In this document: in pieces, positions 6,786 to 12,885 of the stretch
Layout: each line of letters begins with the position of its first letter
Position numbering within the stretch: position 1 is the stretch's first letter
Source: Acidobacteriota bacterium
GTDB lineage: Bacteria; Acidobacteriota; Blastocatellia; Pyrinomonadales; Pyrinomonadaceae
Length of the DNA stretch: 18,136 bases
Assembly (NCBI GenBank): GCA_020201365.1
Contig: JAIVGV010000014.1
Coordinates: 1 to 18,136, forward strand
Reading direction: 5' to 3'
Notes under the pieces: generated by a model
The model's database searches: none
What the model saw: the letters and a program-made list of their open reading frames with translations, nothing else
Told to the model about the DNA's origin: nothing
Program-made: the position numbers and the translations under genes

Positions 6786-8240
6786 TATGTCGGCGGAGAG
6801 CGGGCGGTCGCGCGTAAGTTTCGGGGCGTGCGCGCGCACCGTCTCGTAGCCGCGCAGCGCGCCGCGACCGGGCTTGAGCGGGAGGCGGTGTTCGAGCCCC
6901 TCGGCGGCGCAGAGCAGCTCGATGGCGACGACGCGCTCGACGTTCGAGACGATTGAGCGCAGCTTCGTCGCCGCCGTCATGCCCATCGAGACGTGATCCT
7001 CCTTGCCGCCGTCGGTCGGCAGGTTGTCAACGCTCGCCGGGTGCGCGAGCACCTTGCACTCGTTCAGGAGCGCCACCGCGACGATCTGCGCGACCATCAT
7101 GCCGGACTCGACGCCCGCATTCTTCGTCAGGAAAGCGGGCAGCCCCTCGTTCTTGTCCGGGTTGACGACGCGATCCACGCGGCGCTCGACGATGTTGCCG
7201 AGGTGTGTGGCGGCGAGCGCGGCGTAGTCGAAGGCGAGCGCGAGCGGCGCGCCGTGGAAGTTTCCGCCGGAGAGGACTTCGGAAGTGTCGGCGAAGACGA
7301 GCGGGTTGTCGGTCGCGCTGCCGGTCTCGATCTCCGTGAGCAGGCGCGCGTGGCGGAGCGCGTCGCGCGCCGCGCCGTGAACCTGCGGCATGCAGCGCAG
7401 GGAGTAAGCGTCCTGCACGCGCGGATCGTTCTCGCGGTGCGACTCGCGTATCTCGCTCTCGCTCATCAGCTCGCGCAGGTGCGCGGCTGCCTCAAGTTGC
7501 CCCGCGTGCGGTCGCGCCGCGTGGATGCGCTCGTCGAAGGCTGCGGGCGTGCCGCGCAGCGCTTCGAGTGTCATCACGCCGGAGACGTCCGCCGCGCGCG
7601 CGACGCGTTCGGCACGCGCGAGCGCGAGCGCGCCGACCGCCGTGAGCGCCTGCGTGCCGTTCAAGAGCGCGAGCCCTTCCTTCGCTTCGAGCGCGACCGG
7701 CTCGACGCCTGCGCGGCGCAGCGCCTCCGCGCCAGACATCCTCACGCCTTCGAAGAACGCTTCGCCCTCGCCGACGCAGACGAGCGCGAGGTGCGCCAGC
7801 GGCGCGAGATCGCCGCTCGCCCCGACCGATCCCTTTTCGGGGACGACCGGCACGACATTGCGCCCGATCAACTCGATCAACTTCTCGACGACTGCGACGC
7901 GCGCGCCCGAGTAGCCGAGCGCGAGCACGTTCGCGCGCAGCAGCATCATCGCGCGCGCCTCTTCCGGGGAGAGCGGATCGCCGACGCCGCAGGCGTGGCT
8001 GCGCACGAGGTTCAACTGCAGCTCGCGCAGCTCCTCGCGCGGCACGACGACCTCGGACAACTTCCCGAAGCCCGTGTTGACGCCGTAAACGACGCGCCCC
8101 TCCTCGACGATCCGCTCGACCACGCGCCGCGAAGCCCCGACCCTCGTGCGCGCGCGATGGGCGAGCGCGACGCGCCCGTCGCCGCGCGCGACCCGTTCGA
8201 TCTGTTCGAGCGTGAGCTGCTGTCCGTCGAGTTCAATCAT
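6741..8240 (-). CDS. hutH: Histidine ammonia-lyase (EC 4.3.1.3)
   Basis: Deaminates L-histidine to urocanate and ammonia, the first step of histidine degradation; its product is the substrate of HutU encoded about 3 kb away. The protein is 499 residues, normal for the family. The Ala141-Ser142-Gly143 triad in GSVGASGDLAPLAH forms the MIO cofactor autocatalytically. The active-site loop Tyr is in VYGVNTGFG (residues 51-59). Other family signatures are SATDNPLVF, GGNFHGAPLA and MGMTAATKLR. Start at ATG 8240 fits the family N-terminus (ELDGQQLTLEQI), but no Shine-Dalgarno site precedes it: the 7 nt upstream abut a large pyrimidine/purine hairpin. It stands alone, with neither hutI nor hutG in the window. 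A soluble cytoplasmic tetramer is expected. Confidence in the assignment is high; phenylalanine/tyrosine ammonia-lyases share the MIO motif but the context favours HutH. Confidence 0.95.
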   Translation of the reverse strand: MIELDGQQLTLEQIERVARGDGRVALAHRARTRVGASRRVVERIVEEGRVVYGVNTGFGKLSEVVVPREELRELQLNLVRSHACGVGDPLSPEEARAMMLLRANVLALGYSGARVAVVEKLIELIGRNVVPVVPEKGSVGASGDLAPLAHLALVCVGEGEAFFEGVRMSGAEALRRAGVEPVALEAKEGLALLNGTQALTAVGALALARAERVARAADVSGVMTLEALRGTPAAFDERIHAARPHAGQLEAAAHLRELMSESEIRESHRENDPRVQDAYSLRCMPQVHGAARDALRHARLLTEIETGSATDNPLVFADTSEVLSGGNFHGAPLALAFDYAALAATHLGNIVERRVDRVVNPDKNEGLPAFLTKNAGVESGMMVAQIVAVALLNECKVLAHPASVDNLPTDGGKEDHVSMGMTAATKLRSIVSNVERVVAIELLCAAEGLEHRLPLKPGRGALRGYETVRAHAPKLTRDRPLSADIEKLAAAVRRGEFDF

Positions 8241-8247
8241 AGGAGCG

Positions 8248-8329
8248 GAGGTCAGAGGTTAGAGGTCAGAGGTCAGTGAAAGCCAAGCCGCTTTTCTTAA
8301 CTGACCTCTGACCTCTGACCTCTGACCTC
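8248..8329. repeat. Large hairpin of GAGGTCA heptamers between DUF2270 and hutH
   Basis: The 30-nt arm at 8248-8277 is complementary at 29 of 30 positions to the arm at 8300-8329, around a 22-nt loop. Each arm is four tandem heptamers (GAGGTCA, GAGGTTA, GAGGTCA, GAGGTCA on the left arm). It fills almost the whole gap: it shares one base with the DUF2270 TAG stop and ends 7 nt before the hutH ATG. Confidence 0.9.
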
Positions 8330-9354
8330 TAAGTCAGCGTTTCCTCCCGCGCCGGAAACTCCGTGCGGCGTGTGTCGTCGCGCTCGGGCGGCTCGGTCGT
8401 GTCAACGCGCTTCCACTCGCCGGTCTGCGTGCCGGTGCGCACCGTCCTCGTGCGCTCGCGCGCGCGCTTGGTGCGGCGCGTGGTGGCGCGCTGCGGTGCG
8501 CCGGTCGCGCGCTCGAAGCTCGTGCGGACGCGGCGCAGCGGGTGGAACTCGCGGGTCGAGAGCACCTCGCCCGTCGCCTGCTTGAGGCGCACGGTGGCGA
8601 AGGCGAAGGCGATGACGCCGATGTTGAAGACGAAGCCGATGAGGAACACCACGTCGCCGGGGACGACGCCGACCGCCGCGCGCTTGATGAAGACGTCGAA
8701 GTCCGTCGCGGGGAACGGGTGCAGGTAAACTTTCAGGTTCCAGCTCGCGGCGAGCAGCACGAACATCCAGAGGTAGTTGCGCCGCAGGCGGCGACCGAGC
8801 GCCTCCCACAGGCTGATCGTGAAGTGCGGCGTGCGCAAGTCTTTCGCCAAGTGCTCGACCCACTCCTCGGTCGTGGCGGTCGCGGGCTTGAGCATCTGCG
8901 CGAAGAAGCCGGTTTCGAGGACGCGCACGCGGCTCGCCCAGATTTCGTAGTAGCGGTAGCGGCGCGCCTCCATCGCGAGGAAGAAGGTGATGAGGATCGT
9001 GTTGATGAGGATGACGAAGTGCGGGTTCGCGGGCGAGCTGAAGGCGAACGAGAGCGTCGCGCCCGCGGTGATGACCGCCCAGTAGGTCGTCGTGTCGAGC
9101 CGCGTGCGCCAGACGTTCGAGCGCTGAATCTCGGCGCGGTGGAAGTGCACCATCGCCGTGGTGAACTCGGTCGGGGACATCTTGCGACCCGCGACCATCA
9201 GCGACGGCGGCTCGGCGGCCGCGGTCGTCGTCGCGGCGGTCTGCGACGCCGTCTCGCCCGGCGCGACGATGCCCGGCAGCCGCGGCAGGCTGCCCGTCAC
9301 ACGGTCGCCCGTGACGATCGAGGCGGGCGTCTTTCTCGGTCGGTCGGGTCTCAT
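8329..9354 (-). CDS. DUF2270 family integral membrane protein
   Basis: A 341-residue protein from the ATG at 9354, which overlaps the stop of the upstream DNA-glycosylase gene as ATGA, so the pair is probably translationally coupled. The core FTTAMVHFHRAEIQRSNVW and RLDTTTYWAVITAGATLSF, then EARRYRYYEIW, resembles the DUF2270 family, which has no assigned function. Four membrane segments are likely: about 92-108, 112-128, 193-210 and 234-254. The first 60 residues are polar and Ala/Thr-rich. The last 80 residues are very Arg/Thr-rich and hydrophilic (for example TTRRTKRARERTRT) and could bind nucleic acid or acidic lipid. The family name is recalled from memory and not searched. The open frame continues upstream to 9909 but that part is antisense-like, out of frame inside the glycosylase gene, so it is excluded. 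Confidence 0.75.
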   Translation of the reverse strand: MRPDRPRKTPASIVTGDRVTGSLPRLPGIVAPGETASQTAATTTAAAEPPSLMVAGRKMSPTEFTTAMVHFHRAEIQRSNVWRTRLDTTTYWAVITAGATLSFAFSSPANPHFVILINTILITFFLAMEARRYRYYEIWASRVRVLETGFFAQMLKPATATTEEWVEHLAKDLRTPHFTISLWEALGRRLRRNYLWMFVLLAASWNLKVYLHPFPATDFDVFIKRAAVGVVPGDVVFLIGFVFNIGVIAFAFATVRLKQATGEVLSTREFHPLRRVRTSFERATGAPQRATTRRTKRARERTRTVRTGTQTGEWKRVDTTEPPERDDTRRTEFPAREETLT

Positions 9355-10340
9355 CCTCGGCTCTTCGGCGCGCGGCGCGTCCGCGCGACGTTCGCGTGCG
9401 ATGATATCACGCGCTCCGGCTTGAGTGTCACCGATCCTTCGCGCATCCCGGCGAGCAGGTAGAGCGCGGCGTAAGAGCCCCACGCGCCGAACTGTCGTCG
9501 AGCGCGCTCGCGAATCTCCCGCTCGGACAAAGGCTCGCCCGCGTTGTAATACTTGACGAACGCGCCGCGCAGGAAGAGGTCTGCGGCGGCGTAAACGTCC
9601 GTGCGACCGAAGTGCAGCATCAAGACCCACTCCGCCGTCCAGCGCCCGACGCCGCGCAACTCCGAGAGCCGCGCGATGATCTCTTCGTTCTCCATGCGCG
9701 CGAGCGCGCCGCCGTCGAGCGCGCCGGACTCGCACGCCCGCGCCGTCTCGACGAGGCTCCGCGCCTTCGCGCCGTTGAGACCTAACGCGCGCAGGCTCTC
9801 GACCGGCGCGCGCGCGAGCGACGGCGGGCGCGGGAAGGCGTGGAAAGTTTTTCCGCCGACCGTGAGCCGCTCGCCGAAGCGCTCGACGAGGCGTCGCTTG
9901 AAAGTCCACGCGACCGAGGTCGCGATCTGCTGCAGCAGGATCGAGTTCGCGAGCGCCTCGAACAGAGTCGCCCAGCGCGGCAGGCGCAAGCCGCGGTGAT
10001 CTTCTTCGAGTCGTCGCATCAAAGGATCGTCGGCGACCTGCGCGCGCAACTTTTTAAGATCGTGCTCAACGCTGAACATTCGTCGGGCGAGATGTTCGGC
10101 TTCGTCCAGACGCGCGCGCGACGACGTGCGCGAAGGTTCGAGCGAGATCGTGAGCGCGGGGCGCGAGCGCGTGCCTGCGGGTTCGACGCGGAAGAGGAGA
10201 AGCTTGTCGCCGAAGTGGTGCGCGCGGGCGTAGGTTCCGGCGTCGAAGTTGTCCACGATCTCGGCCTCGGTGAAGCGGAAGAAGCGCGCGGTCGCGGCGA
10301 AGTCGAAGGGCGGGCGGGCGGCGAGCTTGAGCGAGTTCAT
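9351..10340 (-). CDS. AlkA-like DNA-3-methyladenine glycosylase (HhH-GPD superfamily)
   Basis: A 329-residue protein from ATG 10340 (MNSLKLAARPPFDF); further upstream codons are open but unlike the family. The helix-hairpin-helix is LRGVGRWTAEWVLMLHF (residues 228-244) and the catalytic Asp is Asp254 in DVYAAADLFLRG. LFEALANSILLQQIATSVAW (127-146) is the conserved start of the glycosylase core. Residues 1-100 fit the N-terminal beta domain of AlkA-type enzymes. The enzyme should excise alkylated purines from DNA, starting base excision repair. There are no Cys residues of an iron-sulfur cluster at the C-terminus, so this is not a MutY/EndoIII type. It is transcribed divergently from tadA and is coupled to the DUF2270 gene. 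AlkA versus another HhH-GPD subfamily is the remaining doubt. Confidence 0.85.
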   Translation of the reverse strand: MNSLKLAARPPFDFAATARFFRFTEAEIVDNFDAGTYARAHHFGDKLLLFRVEPAGTRSRPALTISLEPSRTSSRARLDEAEHLARRMFSVEHDLKKLRAQVADDPLMRRLEEDHRGLRLPRWATLFEALANSILLQQIATSVAWTFKRRLVERFGERLTVGGKTFHAFPRPPSLARAPVESLRALGLNGAKARSLVETARACESGALDGGALARMENEEIIARLSELRGVGRWTAEWVLMLHFGRTDVYAAADLFLRGAFVKYYNAGEPLSEREIRERARRQFGAWGSYAALYLLAGMREGSVTLKPERVISSHANVARTRRAPKSRG

Positions 10341-10381
10341 CGCGCGCGAGTTTCGCAAAACTGCCCGGCGGGCGTCAAAGT

Positions 10382-10403
10382 TTTCGCGTCCGGCGACGCG
10401 AAA
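10382..10403. repeat. Short inverted repeat in the glycosylase/tadA divergent region
   Basis: TTTCGCGTC (10382-10390) pairs perfectly with GACGCGAAA (10395-10403) around CGGC. It lies 42 bp upstream of the glycosylase start, so it could be an operator or a 5'-UTR hairpin for that gene. Confidence 0.5.
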
Positions 10404-10468
10404 TTGGCGCGCGCGCGGAGCCGAAGTCTGCCGCCGGGCGGGCGCGCGGCGCACGAAGTTTGCGCGGC

Positions 10469-10497
10469 TTGACAGTCGTCGGACGCGACCCTATATT
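10469..10497 (+). promoter_or_regulatory. Sigma70-type promoter of tadA
   Basis: TTGACA at 10469-10474, a 17-nt spacer and TATATT at 10492-10497 make a near-consensus promoter. Transcription would start near 10504, giving a leader of about 25 nt before the tadA start. It is the best promoter seen in the window and would also serve tRNA-Ser if transcription continues. Confidence 0.8.
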
Positions 10498-10529
10498 CAC
10501 TTTTTGTTCGTCGCTGATTGAAAACGGCT

Positions 10530-11051
10530 GTGAGTGACAAGCGGTCGGAAGTTGTGGCGGGCGCGACGCGCGAGGCGGACGAGCGCTGGATGCGCGAGGC
10601 GATCTCGGCGGCGCGCCGCGCGGCGCGGGAGCACGACGAAGTGCCCGTCGGCGCGTGCGTCGTTGACGCGGGCGGCGCGCTCCTAGCCGTCGCGGGCAAC
10701 CGCACGCGCACGGACTGCGACCCGACGGCGCACGCCGAAGTCGTCGCCCTGCGCGAGGCGGCGCGGCGCGCCGGCAACTTCCGGCTCAACGGGGCGACGG
10801 TCTATTCGACCGTCGAGCCGTGCGCGATGTGCGCGGGCGCGCTCGTGCAGGCGCGCGTTCGTCGTCTAGTTTACGGCGCGCGGGACGAGCGCGCGGGCGC
10901 GGTCGAGTCAATCTTCCGCGTCTGCGACAACAGCTCTTTGAACCACCGAATCGAACTGACGCCGGGCGTGCTCGAAGCCGACTGCCGCGAGCTGATGCGG
11001 GAGTTCTTCCGCGCGCGCCGCGTCAAAGAAGGGATGAGGGGTGAAGGATGA
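10530..11051 (+). CDS. tadA: tRNA adenosine(34) deaminase TadA
   Basis: Deaminates the wobble adenosine of tRNA-Arg(ACG) to inosine. A 173-residue protein from the GTG at 10530; a TTG at 10518 in the same frame is possible. Zinc ligands are His68 with the proton-shuttle Glu70 (TAHAEVVAL) and Cys98/Cys101 (EPCAMCAGAL). Typical TadA features follow: VYGARDERAGAV and SSLNHRIELTPGVLEADC, then the C-terminal FFRARR helix. Length matches the family. A strong promoter lies just upstream. The last codons (KEGMRGEG) and the stop fall inside one arm of a heptamer hairpin, so the C-terminal tail has probably been rewritten by the repeat. tRNA-Ser(CGA) follows 75 bp downstream on the same strand. Confidence 0.93.
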   Translation: MSDKRSEVVAGATREADERWMREAISAARRAAREHDEVPVGACVVDAGGALLAVAGNRTRTDCDPTAHAEVVALREAARRAGNFRLNGATVYSTVEPCAMCAGALVQARVRRLVYGARDERAGAVESIFRVCDNSSLNHRIELTPGVLEADCRELMREFFRARRVKEGMRGEG

Positions 11052-11119
11052 GGGATGAAAGAAGGGCTGACCATGCGTCGGCTCTCCTTTCATCCCTCAT
11101 CCCTCCGCCCTCATCCCTT
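11029..11119. repeat. Large hairpin of GGATGAG heptamers between tadA and tRNA-Ser
   Basis: The 33-nt arm 11029-11061 is complementary at 30 of 33 positions to 11087-11119 around a 25-nt loop. The left arm divides into heptamers GGGATGA, GGGGTGA, AGGATGA, GGGATGA. It contains the tadA stop (11049-11051) and ends 7 nt before the tRNA, the same layout as the hairpin before hutH. Confidence 0.9.
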
Positions 11120-11126
11120 ACGCTGC

Positions 11127-11216
<90 letters not shown>

Positions 11217-11241
11217 TCTTGTTCCCAAACAACGACTTACT

Positions 11242-11268
11242 GGGGCGGGCGCGTGGCCGCCCCCTTTC
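11242..11268 (+). terminator. Possible terminator after tRNA-Ser
   Basis: GGGGCGG (11242-11248) pairs with CCGCCCC (11257-11263) around an 8-nt loop, followed by a short, interrupted T stretch (CTTTCTGTCTTT). It lies 26 bp after the tRNA CCA. The weak T tract keeps confidence moderate. Confidence 0.55.
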
Positions 11269-11394
11269 TGTCTTTAGGCCCCGGAAGCGACTTGGTGGGC
11301 TTGCGTGCCGGCATACATATAATGGCTATGCTTTGGACTGCCGTTGAGGGCTGAATTTTCAGCAAGTATCGCTAGTCTTGTCCCGTATCGCTTG

Positions 11395-11420
11395 TGCACC
11401 GGACTGCCATGACCGGTGCA
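11395..11420. repeat. 8-bp inverted repeat TGCACCGG/CCGGTGCA
   Basis: TGCACCGG (11395-11402) and CCGGTGCA (11413-11420) are separated by 10 nt. GTGCACCGG also occurs inside the nearby tRNA-Ser (11149-11157). It could be a protein-binding site or part of a recombination core; no function can be shown. Confidence 0.4.
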
Positions 11421-11521
11421 GTGCCGCCTGCAGATGTTCAACTCATTCCGGCTCGTGGCGGCGCTCGTTCGGTATAAGGAGCAGCCGCGCGTAAGGCTCT
11501 TCATCTGCTGTGTCGCGGGAG

Positions 11522-11549
11522 TGGCAAAGCCGAGGGGACCCGAACCCGC
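11522..11549 (-). other. Degenerate tRNA 3'-end-like sequence
   Basis: On the minus strand GCGGG-TTCGGGT-CCCCT followed by CGGCTTT, G and CCA mimics a T arm, acceptor strand, discriminator and CCA. The T stem pairs at only four of five positions (one of them G-T), and no matching D or anticodon arms are found upstream. It is therefore not a working tRNA; an att-site relic is possible. Confidence 0.3.
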
Positions 11550-11633
11550 GACTGCCGACGTGACAGGAACAAATCCGACCCCGAAAATCATTAGAAAAGC
11601 TTTGCGTCGCAATCAATTAGGTGCGAACAGAAG

Positions 11634-11695
11634 CGACACGAAACGACACCAGATGACCTGTTTCCCAAGCCCGTAGTATGACAAAAAGTATGACA
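11634..11695. repeat. Two adjacent pairs of short direct repeats
   Basis: CGACAC at 11634-11639 and 11644-11649 (10-bp period), then AGTATGACA at 11675-11683 and 11687-11695 (12-bp period). Spacing near one helical turn is what protein-binding arm sites or iterons often show. No integrase or replication gene is adjacent. Confidence 0.4.
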
Positions 11696-11839
11696 GCCAG
11701 AACGCCTATTGAGCTTCACCCTACCGTATTTCATATGCGGCGCCTAACCTGTGACGCGTCCTGATGGCGGCACAAGGGGTGATGTCGCTCGTACCCCAGA
11801 AGGCGCGTCCGGTCTTAAGAGCAGCTTTAACTGTGGGCA

Positions 11840-12127
11840 TCAGTCTTCATCGCGCTCTGAGGTGACGGCTGAAACGGCATCCTCGAATGAGACGCGCGGC
11901 GCGGGCATCTTACAGAAGGAATCCGGCAGGCTTTTAGTCGGCAGACGAATGAGGCCAGCCGCGGCCAACTCCATCTCCTCGGAGTCCAGGTCTTCGCCAG
12001 CAGCGAGCAGCACGAGCCGGGCGATGGGGCGGTTGCGGTCTTTGACGAGCAGCTCTTCGCCTCTGCGCACGCGCTCTAGGTATGCGCTCAGGTTGTTCTT
12101 CAGGTCGGCGATGTTGACAGTACGCAT
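11840..12127 (-). CDS. Phd/YefM-type antitoxin, orphan
   Basis: A 95-residue protein from ATG 12127. MRTVNIADLKNNLSAYLERV and GEELLVKDRNRPIARLVLL are the conserved N-terminal DNA-binding fold of type II antitoxins in the Phd/YefM (VapB-like) group. The C-terminal 45 residues are the variable, probably toxin-binding, part. In this family a PIN or RelE-like toxin gene normally follows directly. Here the downstream minus strand holds only short frames (about 39 codons at most) without PIN motifs, so the toxin seems lost. Alternatively it acts as a stand-alone repressor. Antitoxins of this group usually bind their own promoter; no clear operator was found between here and the Uma2 gene. Confidence 0.82.
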   Translation of the reverse strand: MRTVNIADLKNNLSAYLERVRRGEELLVKDRNRPIARLVLLAAGEDLDSEEMELAAAGLIRLPTKSLPDSFCKMPAPRVSFEDAVSAVTSERDED

Positions 12128-12304
12128 AGATGTGAACGGGTTTGAACTGAAGTCCCGACAAGATTGTTATAGCTAAACCAGGAGCTGTCTCTGCCGTTAA
12201 TCGGCCTGACATCTATCTCAGTTATGATTCGTGCGCCGCAATTCTCAACTCTCGGGAAAAACTGCTTGCCCATTCACAACCTTGCTGACTGAGTTTGCAG
12301 ACCG

Positions 12305-12712
12305 CTACTTATGCTCCTTCGCCCAAGCGCGCAGCTTTCGAACCCACTCAGGGCGACTCATTGTTTCGCTGTCTTTAATAAAGTCAGTGATGTCGGCGGC
12401 GGTGACTGCCGGGAAGGCGATGCTCGTGTCGCGCTCCCGGTAAGCGCCCTCGGCGAGTCCTAAGATCGTCAACTTATTACCGTCGAAGCGCCAGACTTCC
12501 GGCACGCCGACTTGGGCGAAGATGGGGAACTTGTCGAGAGACGGACTCGTGATGTCAACCTCGATCACCAAGTCCGGCGGCGGATCAATAGTCAGATCAA
12601 TGCGCTTTTTGCCCCTGACGCGGGCGGCATGCCGGATGTAGAAGCAGGAGTCCGGCTCGAACCCGCGCTCGATCTCTTCGCGCCGGAAGGTCGTGGAGCC
12701 TAAGCTGTCCAT
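12305..12712 (-). CDS. Uma2 family (DUF820) endonuclease, N-terminally truncated, possible pseudogene
   Basis: From the ATG at 12712 (MDSLGSTTF) 135 residues remain of a family usually near 190-210. The retained part is clear: DSLGSTTFRREEIERGFEPDS, GKKRIDLTIDPPPDLVIEVD with the PD...E.D nuclease residues, GVPEVWRFDGNKL and SIAFPAVTAAD. The usual N-terminal third (a W.TYE..L and DRG.LEIMSP region) is missing. The frame stays open upstream to 12856, but those 48 codons do not resemble the family. A strong AGGAGG with an ATG at 12749 starts an 11-codon frame (MSRTFGRGGGH) that stops one base before the 12712 ATG. This suggests the original start, joined by an out-of-frame deletion. Uma2 genes are often mobile and expendable. 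Activity is doubtful. Confidence 0.75.
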   Translation of the reverse strand: MDSLGSTTFRREEIERGFEPDSCFYIRHAARVRGKKRIDLTIDPPPDLVIEVDITSPSLDKFPIFAQVGVPEVWRFDGNKLTILGLAEGAYRERDTSIAFPAVTAADITDFIKDSETMSRPEWVRKLRAWAKEHK

Positions 12713-12713
12713 A

Positions 12714-12749
12714 TCAATGTCCGCCTCCACGGCCGAAGGTGCGCGACAT
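12714..12749 (-). other. Ribosome site and short frame, probable original start of the Uma2 gene
   Basis: AGGAGG (12758-12763 on the minus strand) sits 8 nt before ATG 12749. The frame encodes 11 residues and ends in TGA at 12714-12716, with the next ATG (12712) one base later, so reinitiation on the truncated Uma2 frame is possible. It could also be a small leader peptide, but a decapitated gene is the simpler reading. Confidence 0.5.
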
Positions 12750-12787
12750 TGATATGACCTCCTGTTTTGTGCCTTAACGACTACCGT

Positions 12788-12821
12788 CCTCGCGGTCACT
12801 CCCGGTGAGTAAGCCGCGAGG
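12788..12821. repeat. Hairpin downstream of the exported two-gene unit
   Basis: CCTCGCGG (12788-12795) pairs with CCGCGAGG (12814-12821), and inside it ACTC (12798-12801) pairs with GAGT (12807-12810). It lies about 65 bp past the stop of the 965-residue gene. No T tract follows, so it may be a 3'-end stabilising structure and not an intrinsic terminator. Confidence 0.5.
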
Positions 12822-12885
12822 TCGCCTGCGCCTGTTAGAACCGGCAGCAAGCCCATCCATGGTTACGGATTGAGGTTATTCTTAC

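Larger units (their letters stand above)
11217..11839. other. Gene-poor stretch downstream of tRNA-Ser
   Basis: About 620 bp with no protein-coding sequence I recognise on either strand. The short open frames here resemble no family. Contents: a GC hairpin close to the tRNA, an 8-bp inverted repeat, a tRNA-3'-end-like sequence on the minus strand and two pairs of short direct repeats. Composition is visibly less CGCG-rich than the genes to the left. It may be a worn integration site, but no recombinase is present. Confidence 0.6.

Noticed and set aside
6993..8279. Long plus-strand open frame (428 codons) opposite hutH, and similar ones opposite the M24, hutU and M23 genes
   Set aside because: They mirror real genes in GC-rich DNA, are Arg/Ala/Asp-rich and show no family motifs. 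The opposite strand carries clear catalytic motifs.
8248..8329. CRISPR array
   Set aside because: Units are 7 nt, contiguous and inverted as two arms; there are no spacers and no cas genes.
9355..9909. N-terminal extension of the DUF2270 frame
   Set aside because: It lies inside the glycosylase gene in another frame, is Arg/Ala-rich without motifs, and the ATGA overlap at 9354 gives a better start.
11522..11600. A second functional tRNA gene on the minus strand
   Set aside because: The T stem has a mismatch and no D or anticodon arms can be folded at the expected distance.
11708..11840. Small toxin frame after the antitoxin (about 39 codons)
   Set aside because: No PIN, RelE or Doc motifs, no ribosome site, and the composition looks non-coding.
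11735..11845. Integron attC site (GCCTAAC near 11740)
   Set aside because: No matching GTTRRRY end or internal paired boxes at the right distance, and no integron integrase.
12338..12352. Copy of the tRNA-Ser T-arm sequence (GTGGGTTCGAA on the minus strand) as an att duplicate
   Set aside because: It encodes conserved Uma2 residues (EWVRK) and the match does not extend beyond 11 bases.
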